Shown: positions 10,835 through 21,879, counted from the first letter of the stretch. The stretch: DNA of 64,000 nt from Eonycteris spelaea (GCA_003508835.1 PUFA01000066.1:5908501-5972500), one strand, 5' to 3'. Notes: a model not told the origin generated them from the letters alone. A program made the numbers and translations.

Positions 10835-11268
10835 TGACAGAGATTCTCTCCTAGACCAAATGTAGCCAGGCTCCTTTGAGCGCTGTGCTCAGCTATCCCA
10901 AACCTGAGCTTCACCCCCAGTCTTCTGGAGTCCAGTTTGGGCAAAATCCTGCTGAGTTAGTTTAGATTCTCCCACCATTGATACACGATCTCCTGGGTTT
11001 CTGATCAAATTCCTCACCCCCCAGGTAATATCTTAATACTTGTCACACTGCTGCCTTCCCCAGTGAGGTAGGAATTATCCTAACCCTTAGTAATTCTCAG
11101 TCCACCAACCCCATTCCCCACTCTGGTCCTTGGCTATAAATACCCATTTTTTATTATATTTGAAATTGAGCCCAATCTCTCTCTCCGCAAAACTGCTACT
11201 GTAGAAATCCCCCAGAAATAAGTCTGCCTTACATTTTAACAAGTGTCATGAATAAGTTTTTCTTTAAT
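10835..11268 (+). mobile_element. Solo retroviral LTR (ERVL-like), inserted in a MIR
   Basis: Begins TGACAGAG. U3 contains 'tttgggcaaaatcctgctga', 'gttagtttagatt' and 'cacgatctcctgggtttctg'. A TATA box, TATAAATA, lies at 11135-11142. Then come 'gagcccaatctctctctc', an AATAA-type polyadenylation signal (about 11216-11222), 'gtctgccttac' and 'ttttaacaagtgtcatgaat'. No internal retroviral genes are attached, so this is a solo LTR. The terminal CA is decayed. Its class is inferred from remembered LTR layout; the exact family is not assigned. Confidence 0.65.
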
Positions 11269-11352
11269 ACGACCTCATGGAATGGTGTGATAAACAAGTC
11301 AATGTTTGCAAAGCATTTAGTACAGTGTCTTCTACGTAACTGTTTATTAAAA
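11269..11352 (+). repeat. MIR SINE, 3' half of a split copy
   Basis: Continues the MIR at 10725-10834: 'cctcatggaatggtgtgata', 'caatgtttgcaaagcattta' and 'gtacagtgtcttctacgtaa' correspond in order to the MIR core 3' region. Confidence 0.7.
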
Positions 11353-11813
11353 AGGTAAAGCAATCCATATTAGGGGAGGAATTCATTATGTCCTTGTCAG
11401 ACACCGGTTAAATCTTTATCAGATTTAATATGTCCTTTCACTATTGTAGCCCCTGTTCTCCGGCAATGTTGTTGGAATTCAGTCAGCGCGTACTGAATTA
11501 ATAAACGAGTCTTAGCTGTTGCCTAAGGCATTCTCGCTTCAGCCAGCTCTGCTAGGTGTTGCATATCTATCAACAATATTACGATTTCCGTGTAATCTGT
11601 CGAAGGACTCAACAAATGGACCTTGAGTAATTCCAGTTCATACAAAAACAGTTTTTCATGGTGTGTTCATCAGATGTCTTCTGATATATGACTTGATTTT
11701 GTATGACAACAAAGGACACGTCTTCTTATCCTGCCAACCCAAGTATTTACCATTCATTTGACAGTTGGATGTTTCTCTGAAATTAATAAATGGGCATTCT
11801 TGCTATTTACCAT
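11353..11813. other. Unassigned DNA with a small inverted repeat
   Basis: No gene or repeat recognised. GAATTCAGT (11475-11483) faces ACTGAATTA (11492-11500) across an 8-base CpG-containing loop, pairing 8 of 9 positions. Confidence 0.4.
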
Positions 11814-11863
11814 GTTTTGTTTTGTTTTGTTTGTTTTGTTTTGTTTTGTTTTGTGTTTTGTTT
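11814..11863. repeat. (TTTTG)n simple repeat
   Basis: About nine pentamer units with two one-base irregularities. Confidence 0.9.
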
Positions 11864-12059
11864 TCTCTTCTTTTCTTTTCTAACAGTATAAATCCGTCTC
11901 AGGGCCCAATGATCTTTGGAGACAAGAATAGCAGATCCCTGGGGAACTGCAGTGGGGACCGTCCGGGCAGTCTTCTTAAAACCAATTACACAAAACTCAC
12001 TTTAATTTTTAGTTTTCAATCTTCTCAACTGATTAACAAACTAAGTAAAATAATTTGTT

Positions 12060-12275
12060 GGCAATTATTCTGTTTAGAATCTAATCCCACCTCCACAATT
12101 TATTAGCTATAGAATTTGGGCAAGTTATTTAAGCTTTGTGTATCTCAGTTTTCTTAATGATAAAATAGGGTTTATGATTGCCTATTCTGAATAGGGTTAC
12201 ACTGCAGGTTAAATGAATAATTCTGTCATATGAGCATAGTTCCTGGCATTTAGTAATTGCTCAGGGAAAAAAAGA
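12060..12275 (+). repeat. MIR SINE
   Basis: Ordered blocks: 'gaatctaatcccacctccac', 'ttattagctatagaatttgg', 'gcaagttatttaagctttgt', 'ctcagttttcttaatgataa', and the end 'agttcctggcatttagtaat'. Confidence 0.85.
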
Positions 12276-14030
12276 AACAGTAACTACATTTTCCAGTTAA
12301 TTTATTATTTGAGAAGATGTTTCTGTTCTGCGATTTACCACAAGGGTACATAAATGGTCAGTTCAGTGAGAAAATGATCAATCACTCTGAGTATTTTTTG
12401 TTTGTTTCTTTGAGATTAATGGTGGAGTTTCTACTGAATTTTTCCATCAGGTATTGTGGAACTATAAGTGGAGAGACTGCATTTTGGGAGATTTATTTTG
12501 TTCAAGATGTCGTTTCAGCTGCACTATCGTATGCTGTAGTAGCTGTTGCATGATGTACCCTGTGCTGCATATGCTATCGCTATACTGCTTATGCTACATG
12601 CGTTATGCTGTACGTCTACACTCGGGTTTTTCAGTGGGTCACTCAACGTTAGACTGGTCGTAGATGCTGGCTTCCATGTTAGTTTGGAATCTATTCTTTT
12701 GAAAACAGCCATGTTTCAGATCTGTGGTGAAATATATCTTTGGACGATTTTTAAAAGGGGGGTTTGTAAAGGCAATACTGAAAAAAAGTTAAATAATTAA
12801 GAGTAAATTTTAATAAATTTCCCAATGCAATAGCTTTATATTCTTGAATGTACTGAAAGTTTTACAAGATTCACTTAAAATGTATCTCTCTGTCACCATT
12901 TTTTTAGTAGTTTTAGTAGAGATAGTTGAAAGTTATAAAATTGTAAAAATCTTCCTAAATTCTAAGAAACGTAAATTTAAATTACTTCATATTTGTCTTT
13001 ACATCCCTTCTAATTTAAGTAATTTGGTGAGATTTTAGTATAGTCATTTTAAAATGCTGTTCGCATTTTTTTCAATACATTAACAAATTCATTCATGGTT
13101 TCTACTAGGCTGGGACATTAAGAAATCAGAAACTTTTACTGTACTCTAAGTGCCCAGTATCCATCCATTCATTCTTGAGTGACAAGTAACATAGCATCAC
13201 TGGTCACAAAATGTTACTGAGTAAATGAGTGAAAATGTGTATAGAAAACTGAATAAAAAAATGTATATGGAGAGTTGAACTGAGAAATCATTGTATTAAG
13301 GGCGTTATTAAACAACTAGCTGACATTTTACTGTACTTTCCTGCCTTTTATTTTTTTTACTATGAGTAGAATTTTAGACTTAGATGGGATTAACTCTTCA
13401 TATACAAAAGTATAAGCAGCTTTCTTTACTTCTAAGCAAAGCTTTTTTTTTAATAAACAAGTTTTGAAGTCTTTACTTTTCAGAAATCATTTAATGATGA
13501 TATTAGTCACTGAATTTATGCTGCCACAGATGCTTCTAATGCAAGGGTATTAGGCCAGGGCTGTCCCAGGACTGCGGAGAGCCAGCATCTGAGCTCACGT
13601 AGCAGCTGCTAGAGAAGACTGTGGTTTGCACGAGGGTCAGCTCAGGCGGAGGACCAGACAACATGTGCCGTGCTTCGAAATAAATGCTACGTAACACTGA
13701 GTTGGCACTTGTTGTGACTTTAAAAACAGACCCACAAATCTCTGATTTGTAATTCTCAAGTACAAAAAAGTTCTGAGCATCAGCTTTTTTTTTTTTTTTG
13801 GTAAAATCGTAGCCAAAATTAATGTGATTTTAAAACAACAAACCGAGTTGAGGTGAGCAGTGACCCCCTCTCCTACATTTGCGGAGGAAATGGTGGTTAA
13901 TTACTAGGGTGACTCTGTTACCCTTCTAGAATTGAAAAGTTCTCAGTACAGAATCAGATTCTCCTCTCAGGTTTCAGACAAAAGATTGTAGACTTGTATT
14001 TGCTCAGAAACACTTACATTTTTAACCAGG
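12276..14030. other. Unassigned AT-rich DNA
   Basis: At 12525-12612 there is an odd low-complexity patch built from TATGCTG/CTGCATATGCTA-like words, noted separately. A moderately GC patch at 13550-13690 resembles no repeat I know. The remainder is AT-rich with T8-T14 runs at 13443 and 13785. Confidence 0.4.
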
Positions 14031-14262
14031 AGGCAGCATGCACGGTTGTTAAGGGTTAGTAAAAAGCCGATTTACCATCTGCTGGGTGTGGTGCCTTGAG
14101 AAAGCGGCTGGTCTCTTTATGCTTCAGATTCCTCTTCTGTAAAATGAAGTGAATCACAGAACCTAATTCTACTCACACAGGGTCATTGTGTGAATATATA
14201 CATGGTGCTGAGTGTGATACGTTACTAAGTCATCAACAAGTGCTGATGACGTACAACCACTT
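14031..14262 (+). repeat. MIR SINE, diverged
   Basis: Carries 'gcacggttgttaagggttag' (MIR head), 'gtgccttgagaaagcggctg', 'gcttcagattcctcttctgt', 'aaaatgaagtgaat' and 'gggtcattgtgtgaatatat' in consensus order. Confidence 0.7.
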
Positions 14263-15787
14263 CTAGCACGTAGTCTGTTTTACATGTTCATAGAATTCAT
14301 GAATGAGAAGGGGGCAGTTCGGACTAACGTTTAATGTGGAACTTGCTCGTCAGATAGTCAATAAACTGTGACAGAGGAAAGGCTTCATCACAAAATATAG
14401 ACATTCAAAAGACATACCCTAGGACAATACCACTTTGCCTCTGAACAAATATTGAACTTCCAGGTCAGCAAATACCCAAGGGTTATTTCAGAATAATTAT
14501 TCTGATAATTGGGACTATAAACTGATGTTCAGTATAACTGAGTGTAATAATTTATTAATAACTATTTGAAGAGGAAAAAGCAAGGCAATGCAGAATAACA
14601 TTTTGTAAGGTATCCAAATGTGCTCACTCTTTATTAAACATGCAACACCGAATGTTCTTTGTTAAAATAAAATACTTCGTTCAACATCTTAGTGTATAAA
14701 TTATTGATGGAATAATTTTAATAGTTTCCTAGTGGAATTCTAGTCTGATTTTTATTTTAGGCCACAGTATCCTTCTTCCAGATAAAACCATCTCCAGGTA
14801 GTCAGTTTCTCCTCTATTAGCTTTTGATGTCTCTTACACAGAACCAACATTGGTTTAAGTCTATATTCCCAAGTACCAAGTACCATGGGCTACAATATTG
14901 TTTCTTCATTGATGATTCAAGATGACTCTTCTCAGAAAAACAATTTTAAAGGCTAATTTTCTAAAAGTGACACCCACTTTCCATTATTTTCAGTATTCAT
15001 ATTCTTAAATATACGTTTCTGGAAATAAGTGAAGTATTTGAAAGATCAATTTGGTACTCATTGAAAAAAGTAACTGATGTCTCTGTAGAGACTTCATAAA
15101 CTGGACTTGAAATATAATTCTGTTTCATTGGTCAGACATTCATTTATGGTATGTGTTTTTTTCATTCAGGACAAGCTTTCAAATAATCTAGAACAACAAT
15201 AACTAAAAGCCTTCGTTGAGTTAACTTAATATTTTCATGGGAAAATGTGTGTGTGTTTTTTTCCACTTGATATGAAGCTTCTTCAAAAGATGACCCAATG
15301 TATACTAAAAAGATTGAAGTGCAGGTTTTAATAGGAGAGTCTCAGTGGACACCAATTGTAGCAAAAATATCTGTCTTCAGGGCACCAGCTTAGTAGAACC
15401 CCAGAGAGTCACCATGAATGGCGCTCGCTGCTGTCAGCTTAAGAGAACTGACATTTTAACTGGGTCAGACCTCATGTTAACCAGTAGGACAGTGATATTA
15501 AATCACACTTAGGGATTTACATATGTAAATAATAATGCTGCATATTTTATAATGAGGCATAGAATGGTCACTTTGACATGGACACTATATTTATGACTGC
15601 TTCCTTTGTAACTGTTTGTTCCATTTACTTCCTTCATCAATTTGATCCTAAGATGAGGATGTGACAAATACATGTTTTCAATTTGGGTTTATCTTTTCCA
15701 AATAGTTAATATCTCAATTATATATATTTTTTTCTATTATGATACCTGTGAATTTTATCTAAAAAATTCAAATGTTTGCCTTTTGAA
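14263..15787. other. Unassigned AT-rich DNA
   Basis: Nothing coding. A heptamer duplication (aagtacc twice) lies at 14870-14884. No repeat family recognised across 1.5 kb, which is long for this window. Confidence 0.4.
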
Positions 15788-16345
15788 AGACAAAAATCAA
15801 TAAAATAAAATAAGACAACCCACAGACTGGAAGAAAATATTTGCAAATCAAATGTCTCAGGGACTTGTATTCAGAGTATACCAAAAACCTCTTAGAACTC
15901 AATAATAAGAAAGGCAGTTCACTTCAAAATAGGCAAAAGATCTGAACAGAAATTTCTCTAAAAGATATTTGAATGACCAGCAAGAACATGGGAATATGCT
16001 CAGCATCATTGGTCATAAGGAAAATGCAAACTAAAACCACAGTGAGATGCATATCATATGCACCACAATGGCTAAAATCAGAAGACAGGCACTGAACAGA
16101 TTTGATGAGGATTTTGAGAAATTAAAACCCTCATACAGGTTAGAATGTAAAATGGGACTGTCACTTTGGAAAACAGTTTGGTAGTTTCTTGAAATGTTTA
16201 AAAAAATAAAGTTATCATATGACCAAGTAATTTTACTTAGGTATACACCGAAGAGAATTAAAAAGCATGCCTGCACAAAGACTTTCACATGAATATTTTC
16301 TGCAGTGTTGTTCTATAACAGCCAAAAGGGGAAAATAAGGTCTGT
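15788..16345 (+). mobile_element. L1 LINE fragment: decayed 3' part of ORF2
   Basis: Matches the L1 ORF2 3' region in order: 'aagacaacccacagactgga', 'gaaaatatttgcaaatcaaa', 'gggacttgtattcagagtat', 'aggcaaaagatctgaacaga', 'atgcaaactaaaaccacagt', 'tttggaaaacagtttggtag', 'tcatatgaccaagtaatttt' and 'tctataacagccaaaagg'. Multiple stops and frame breaks mean it is dead. It lacks both the start of ORF2 and the 3' UTR, ending about where ORF2 nears its C terminus. An old mammalian-wide L1M-type age is inferred. Confidence 0.85.
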
Positions 16346-16611
16346 AGACAGCAAATATATCTATATCTATATATAATCAAGTAGAGCCAATGCATTTATT
16401 ATAACCAACTATTTTCGCAAGTACGTGAATCAGTTCATATGCGGGACCGGGGCCAGCAAAATGGCAGTGGATACCTAGCAGGGAAGAGATGACATTAGAA
16501 AGGAAAGGAAATTTAAAAAAATTTAAAAATTGGTATTCATGGTTGATATATATTCATGTAAATTTATGTAGAACATTTATTATAAATATGACAACTCTCA
16601 GGTGAATGAGG
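16346..16611. other. Unassigned AT-rich DNA
   Basis: Includes a short (TATC)n tract at about 16359-16376. No further L1 sequence recognised. Confidence 0.4.
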
Positions 16612-16850
16612 TTTTATTCATTTATATTAAGAGCATGCCAGACACTGTTCTCTGGCTTCTCATAAGTCATAGCGTTCTAGCTTTATAAAACCCCTGGGAG
16701 GGAGATACTGTCATTACAGATGGGGAGGTCGAGCGAGGGAGCTGAGAGAGGTTGCTTGGTTCACACAGCTGGTGGCTAGTGAAGCAGGATGTGAATCCAG
16801 CCAATCTGGCTCTGCGCTCTTGCCCTAGGGATCACATGCACCGTATTGTA
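16612..16850 (-). repeat. MIR SINE, near full length
   Basis: Reverse-complement MIR in order: 'gagcatgccagacactgttc', 'ggagatactgtcattacaga', 'tggggaggtcgagcgaggga', 'cacacagctggtggctagtg', 'aggatgtgaatccagccaat', 'ctggctctgcgctcttgccc'. Well preserved, including CpGs. Confidence 0.9.
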
Positions 16851-17479
16851 TGGAAGGAAGTCAGAATTTAGGTTCTGGAGCCTGGGAGAGAAAGTGCCTC
16901 CAGCCGTGCCTGCCAGAGGAGCAGTGGGGCCTCTCTTCTGTTGTTCTATAGCAAGGTAACCTACGTTCATTTAACAACCATCAGAGGCTTTCCTTTAGCT
17001 CTCCTTTCGTGGCACATGTCAAAATACCTATTCCAACGTGTCTTGGCAGAAAAAAATAAATGTACTGGTTCCCGCAGTTGAGTAGAACAGAGCAAACTCT
17101 AGCGTCTGGTCTGGCGGGAGGCAGAGACTCAGATTGCTAGAGGTCTCTTGCTTTTCTTTGTCTATCGCTCCACCCTGCATTTCCTCTGCCGATTCCAGTC
17201 CCAGACAGCCTTTCCTTTCGTATTTGCATTTGGCTGCTAGGACAATCTGTGGCTAAATCCTTTTAGGGGTCAATAGGATGGAGAAGAGTGAGGCATTTCC
17301 CCCAGTATTTCTAGCAAGAGCCCCACTGTTCACTGCTGTTGACACATGTCCATCCCTGCACATGCTCAGGGCAAGATGTTTGGCTGATTGGTTCAGTCCT
17401 AGGATTGATCAGGTATGCCGAGAATTTAAAACGGGAAGACACCCTTAAAAAAAAAAAGGGGAACAGATGCCGAGGAGGC
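16851..17479. other. Unassigned DNA
   Basis: Mixed composition. No repeat or gene recognised. Confidence 0.4.
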
Positions 17480-17900
17480 AAGCTGCAAATAGTCATTGCA
17501 AATTCTGAATTTAATTTTTGTGGGAAAATCACCCAGCTCCTTTTAAAACGATTCCGTCGTCTTTGATCAGTGGAATCTAATACCCGAATGTCCTCTCTTT
17601 AATGAGCAACATCTACGTTCACAAAATTAATAAACTACTGGATTGGTTTGAGGGCAGGTGGTGAGATACTTTAATGAAGTTCTTCAATGTAACACCTGTA
17701 GATTGTTTTTCTCATTCTCCGACAGCAGAAAATACCTGCTAGAACTGAGGTTGCGATTACGTGTCCCGCTGGAGACAGGCAGTGCTACATCAATTAAGAT
17801 CGCCAGTGGATTGTGGAGGACAGACACAATGCACCTTGGCACAGCAGGCTAATCAATTTTCCACCTCGGTGGGCCAGAGCAGCGGAAAGAAATATTTTTG
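17480..17900. promoter_or_regulatory. Candidate conserved regulatory segment, TAAT-rich
   Basis: Repeat-free by eye. ATTA/TAAT cores lie near 17512, 17598, 17625, 17672, 17790 (CAATTAAGATC) and 17850 (GCTAATCAATTTTCC), with CACCTG and TTGATCA sites nearby. The 17740-17870 part is GC-balanced with CpGs and looks like constrained noncoding sequence. Function is inferred only. Confidence 0.3.
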
Positions 17901-18524
17901 ATGTATTTGAAACTCATGACTAATGTATATTCTCTGGACCAGGCTCTCTTCCTACTCCCATTCATGTAGTATTTTAGTCATTCTGACTTCAGTGGTTGGC
18001 ATTTTTTTGTTCTCAGAAGTTCATTTAGGAGTAATCCGCGTATTCAAATGCAAATAAAGGATGGGGTTGAAATCCGGAGAGAATTCCTCTTCTACTTCAT
18101 ATCAGTGAATTAGAGACAGTGCTAGAGGGTGGAGGGGCGTCCTCTCCTGACAGAGGGTACCTATCTGTCAAAAGAAAAGGTGACAGCCTTTCACCTGGAG
18201 TGCCCAATGACTCCTGTAACTTATAGTTTGGCATTTTGTAACTTTTATTTTGAAGAAAAATATCGGATGAGATTAACAGTGCCGAGAGTAGAGAAGAAGC
18301 CCGATCTCTCCCTTTAAAAAGAAAAAGAAAATGCTAAGGTAACTCAGTGTTATTTGTAGCAAAACAATCTTAAAAGGTCATCTGAGACACACTTGACTTG
18401 TGTTATTACAACTTGATAACGTAGGGTGCCTAATGTTAGCAGGTCACTGTTTAAAGTGCAGAGAAATAAAATCTTTGGCAAAGAGCAGTGGTGAACAGTG
18501 GGGGAGGGGAGAGAAGAGGGACAC
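17901..18524. other. Unassigned DNA
   Basis: Nothing recognised; A-rich run at 18315-18330. Confidence 0.4.
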
Positions 18525-18718
18525 GGGGTGGCGTTGGCTCTGGCATTGGATTGCTTCCTTTGAATCACTTATGATCTATGGACATTAGGCAAGGTGCTTG
18601 TTCTCTCGAGGGACTAGTGTTTCCATCTGTAAAACGGGTGTGATCCAACTACACATTTGTGATAAAAGTTCAGTAGACTAATGGAAGTAAAGTATCTAAG
18701 ACATAATTGATGTTTACT
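18525..18718 (+). repeat. MIR SINE
   Basis: Blocks: 'gttggctctggcattggatt', 'ggacattaggcaaggtgctt', 'gtgtttccatctgtaaaacg', 'gtatctaagacataattgat'. It lies head to head in the opposite orientation to the next MIR. Confidence 0.8.
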
Positions 18719-18960
18719 AAATGTTTTCTATCATTTATTGTAATTTATTGACTGTATTTTCTGTGCCAAGTTCTGCGCTAAGAACTTTACTGGTGTTATT
18801 TTCTTAAAGACCTCAAGGTGGTAGGTATTACTAGTCTCTGCATTTTTCAGGTAAGGCACAGGAAGCAAGTTGAAAATTGTTTCTCAGGTCACATACTTTG
18901 TGAATTATAAAGCAGCCAGAATTAAGCCCGAGTTCTCTGAATGCAGATCTGAAAATTTTA
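18719..18960 (-). repeat. MIR SINE
   Basis: Reverse-complement MIR: 'tttattgactgtattttctg', 'tgccaagttctgcgctaaga', 'aaggtggtaggtattactag', 'tttttcaggtaaggcacagg', 'caggtcacatactttgtgaa' and 'agccagaattaagcccgagt' in order. Confidence 0.85.
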
Positions 18961-18965
18961 CATAG

Positions 18966-18991
18966 AAAACAAAACAAAACAGAACAAAACA
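18966..18991. repeat. (AAAAC)n simple repeat
   Basis: Five pentamers with one A-to-G change. Confidence 0.85.
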
Positions 18992-19489
18992 ATCCTTTGA
19001 AATCCTATTGTGGCTTGAATCCTGATCACTGTTGAATTCTTACCTGAACACTGGTTTTTACCACGAGCTGGCAGAGGTGGCAAGGAATAAAGCATGGGTG
19101 CCTGTATGAGAGGGTTATGAAAATGGATATAGACAAAACTCAGGAATTACTGGCATTTTAAAGAAAACTCTGCTTTCTTTAAAATGTGATTGTTCCAACA
19201 CTCCAAAGAACTAAATGCTTTAATCATTTTGTGTTTAGTGCTTTATAGGGGAGGGGGCAGCAATAATGCCAGCCTACGGAACAGAATAAGGCACGCTAGG
19301 ATATGACACAGTTCCGTTACACCCTCCTCCCAAACTGTCCAGCAGACAAAAATGTGTTCTGTCAAGGCTGGAACGAGGGAGGGGCAAGCAAGGGGCCTGG
19401 CATGTAAATACAAGGAGGAGCTTAAGCTTGTGCAAGCACCAAAATCAGTGCCAATTTTTTTTTTATTGCACAACAAATGAGAAGATTGG
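18992..19489. other. Unassigned DNA
   Basis: Nothing recognised; T9 run at about 19456. Confidence 0.4.
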
Positions 19490-19870
19490 TGGTTTAAGGT
19501 GACACGTATTGATCTCCCCCCAGTTCGTGGGTCAGGAGGTCTAGCACACTTAGCTGGGTCCTCTGTAAGACCGCATTGAAGGTGCTGGGCAGGGCAGAGG
19601 ATATACCTGGAAGTTCGAAGGTGGAAGAATCCACTTCCAAACTCGTGCAGCTGGCAGGATTGATTTTCTTGCAGCCGGAGTCCTGAGACCTTCCACTTCC
19701 TGTTGGCTGTCTGCTTGGGGTCACCCTGAGTTCTTAGAGGTCTCTCAAATTCCCTGCCATTTGGGGTTCCCCAACACGGCAGGTTGCTTCCTCAAAGCCA
19801 TCATGATAATAAGGGAGTCCAGCAAGATGTAGCGTAATCATGTAATCGGATGTTAGCTTGGGTGTTGTGT
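19490..19870 (-). mobile_element. MaLR/MLT1-like LTR remnant
   Basis: Matches the reverse complement of a MaLR-type LTR pattern I recall: 'gttcgtgggtcaggaggtct', 'agctgggtcctctgtaagac', 'gaatccacttccaaactcgt', 'gcagctggcaggattgattt', 'cttcctgttggctgtctgct', 'ccctgagttcttagaggtct', 'cacggcaggttgcttcctca'. Heavily diverged. The exact subfamily is not assigned. Confidence 0.5.
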
Positions 19871-20323
19871 TCTTTTATAGGAAAAAATTTTAGTAAATAA
19901 TAGACCATTGTGGCCTTGAGGACAAGAAGAATCAAAAGTGAGAAGAGGGCAGAGAATTTAAAAAAACAGGTATTTTATTTACTGGAACCCTCACAAATAT
20001 GCAGGGAAATATTGGGGTTATCTTTAAATAATGCGTGTCTGACCATAAGTCCTACCGGATCCAAGTCACAGTTGCTGAATAAGTAAAGGGATTTATTTCT
20101 CAGATATTAAACCCAGGCTGGGGCCGCTTTAGCCTGGCTAAGTCAGGGTTCCGTGATGATAATAAGAACCCAGGCCCTCCCTGTCTTCTGCTCTGTCATC
20201 CTTGGTGTGCTGTCTGACCTCCCTCGTGATCACAGAGTGGCCGCAGTGGTTCCTAACGTTACATCATTGCTTAGGAGCAGAAAAAAGGGCCTGTCTCTTT
20301 CTTGTACCTCTTCCTCTTCTTCC
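19871..20323. other. Unassigned DNA
   Basis: Nothing recognised. Confidence 0.4.
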
Positions 20324-20349
20324 TTTTTTTTTTTTTTTTTTTTTTTTTT
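20324..20349. repeat. T26 homopolymer
   Basis: Twenty-six T preceded by a C/T-rich run (20291-20323). It could be the tail of a minus-strand retroposon, but no SINE or L1 body is recognisable to its right. Confidence 0.9.
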
Positions 20350-20589
20350 GCCTCCCAAGAGCTTAAAAACATGTCCATGAAGCTCTGGCAATAGATTTCT
20401 CACTATATATCATTTGATGGAATTGAGTCATAGGCCGCTTCCCAAGCCCATCAAGGAAGGGGGATAAAGTTACCATCGTTAGCTCAGATGGACCAATACT
20501 TACCCATGGGGCCGGTCTAGGGTCTCCTTCTTAGAACACTACGTCCCAGGAATGAGGATAAACAAACTTGGAGGTCTTGTGCCGGGGAA

Positions 20590-20660
20590 GTGTGTGTGTG
20601 CACGTGTCTGTGCTTGTGTGGGAGTGCGTGTGTGCATGTGTGGGCACACGTGCGTGTGCA
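20590..20660. repeat. TG microsatellite with CG interruptions
   Basis: (TG)n with CACGTG, GTGCG and GCATG words. Imperfect and Z-DNA-prone. Confidence 0.85.
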
Positions 20661-20734
20661 GTAGGTAACGTCCGGAGTTAGGAAACAAGTCTTGCATTAT
20701 ACATTTAACTCGTGCAAGGGTCCCCTCCCCCCGA

Positions 20735-20915
20735 AAGGATTTTGGAGTCAGAGACTTAGGTTCACTCTGACTCAAGCACAGACCAGCTAACAGACCTAAG
20801 GATTTTAACTGCTTCCAACTTGTAAAATGGGGTAGCGGTATCGCTCGCCTTTGTGGGTTTTGTGAAACTTCAGTGTAAAACGTTTGGCCCAGCGTCGGCC
20901 ACTGGTGCCCAGTAA
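20735..20915 (+). repeat. MIR SINE
   Basis: Blocks: 'ggattttggagtcagagact', 'taggttcactctgactcaag' (B-box region), 'gattttaactgcttccaact', 'tgtaaaatggggtagcggta' and 'aaacgtttggcccagcgtcg'. Confidence 0.75.
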
Positions 20916-20924
20916 GTGAGGAAG

Positions 20925-21330
20925 ATGGGGCGGAGAATCGCCATCGTCGTGCTTCGTCTCGAGTTTTCCGATCGCGATGCAGGAGTACAGGTGCCTTTGC
21001 CTTCGCCCCGGTGGAGCGACAGAAAATAGCGAGTTCAGACTCGTAGCCACCTTGCCGGGGCCACTGGGGCCACCGGGGTGCAGGAGCGCGCCGTTCACGT
21101 GGAGATGACTTCTTAGGCACAGCGACGTCTCGCCCCATCTGTAGCTCCCGTAGCGCTTCCCAGGCCCCGGCAGTGCCACAGCAGCTCGTGCCCTCGCTGC
21201 CCGCCCCGGCGCCTCTCACCTGGGTGTGTGCCGCCTCCCCGAGGGTCTCATCTCCCCGCGGTGCCCCGGGCGGTGGGTCACCCGCCTCTCCATCCTCCTT
21301 TCTCCCGCGCTTCCGGCCTCAGAAAGACCG
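20925..21330. promoter_or_regulatory. CpG island
   Basis: By hand count about 41 CpG in about 395 bases at roughly 63% GC, an observed/expected ratio near 1. It includes ATCGCGATGC (20971-20980), GCGCGCC and CCGCGG-type clusters, and no repeat is recognisable. GC-rich sequence resumes at 21520-21740, where GGGGGCGGAGCC (about 21619-21630) is a strong GC box. This is the best promoter-like candidate in the window. A 226-codon minus-strand frame crossing it also runs through the adjacent MIR and TG repeat, so it is not credible coding sequence. Confidence 0.6.
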
Positions 21331-21519
21331 TGAAGCATTTGGCTGGAGTGGCTGCTTGAAGTTCTCTAAGTCTGTAAGGTTTAATTGAAGGTGTTGGGAA
21401 ACTTTTATCTGGTTAATATTTGTCCAGGATAATGGAGAAGTTACGTTCGAACGACTACTGAGCGTTAACAAGAAAAAGAAAAGAATAAAAAAAGCAAAAT
21501 ACTCCACTACTGACAGTAG

Positions 21520-21740
21520 TGTTCTGGGGGCGAACCAGCACTTTGAGCAGAGCAGACAGGTGGGGTGATGGCGGGGGTGGGGGGGCAGGCATGCCCGCTG
21601 CGGGCAGAGACGGGGCGAGGGGGCGGAGCCCCAGGAAGGAGCCAGGCTGCCAGTCAGAGGGTTTCAGGGTAAGTGATGAAAGCCCACCTCAGAGAGGACT
21701 GAGCAAGGAAGATGCGCTGGCTGTTGTCTAGGTGACAGGA
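21520..21740. promoter_or_regulatory. GC-rich, GC-box-bearing segment beside the CpG island
   Basis: G-rich with a run of seven G (about 21577-21583), several G3+ tracts suggesting G-quadruplex potential, and a GC box near 21619-21630. Separated from the island by about 190 AT-rich bases. Confidence 0.4.
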
Positions 21741-21879
21741 TCCGGGTCCCGGGCCCCTCTTTCCTTCTCGCTCTTCACGTGCTGGCTTCATGCTCACGCA
21801 GGCTCTATGCGGGCGGTGACGTTCAGACTCCAGGCCTTCCTGGGGTCCGGTCTGCAGCCCCAGGAGGTAGAAAAGGGGC

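Noticed and set aside
20539..21219. 226-codon minus-strand open frame
   Set aside because: It is the longest frame in the window but crosses a TG microsatellite, a MIR and a CpG island. Composition explains its openness and no domain is visible.
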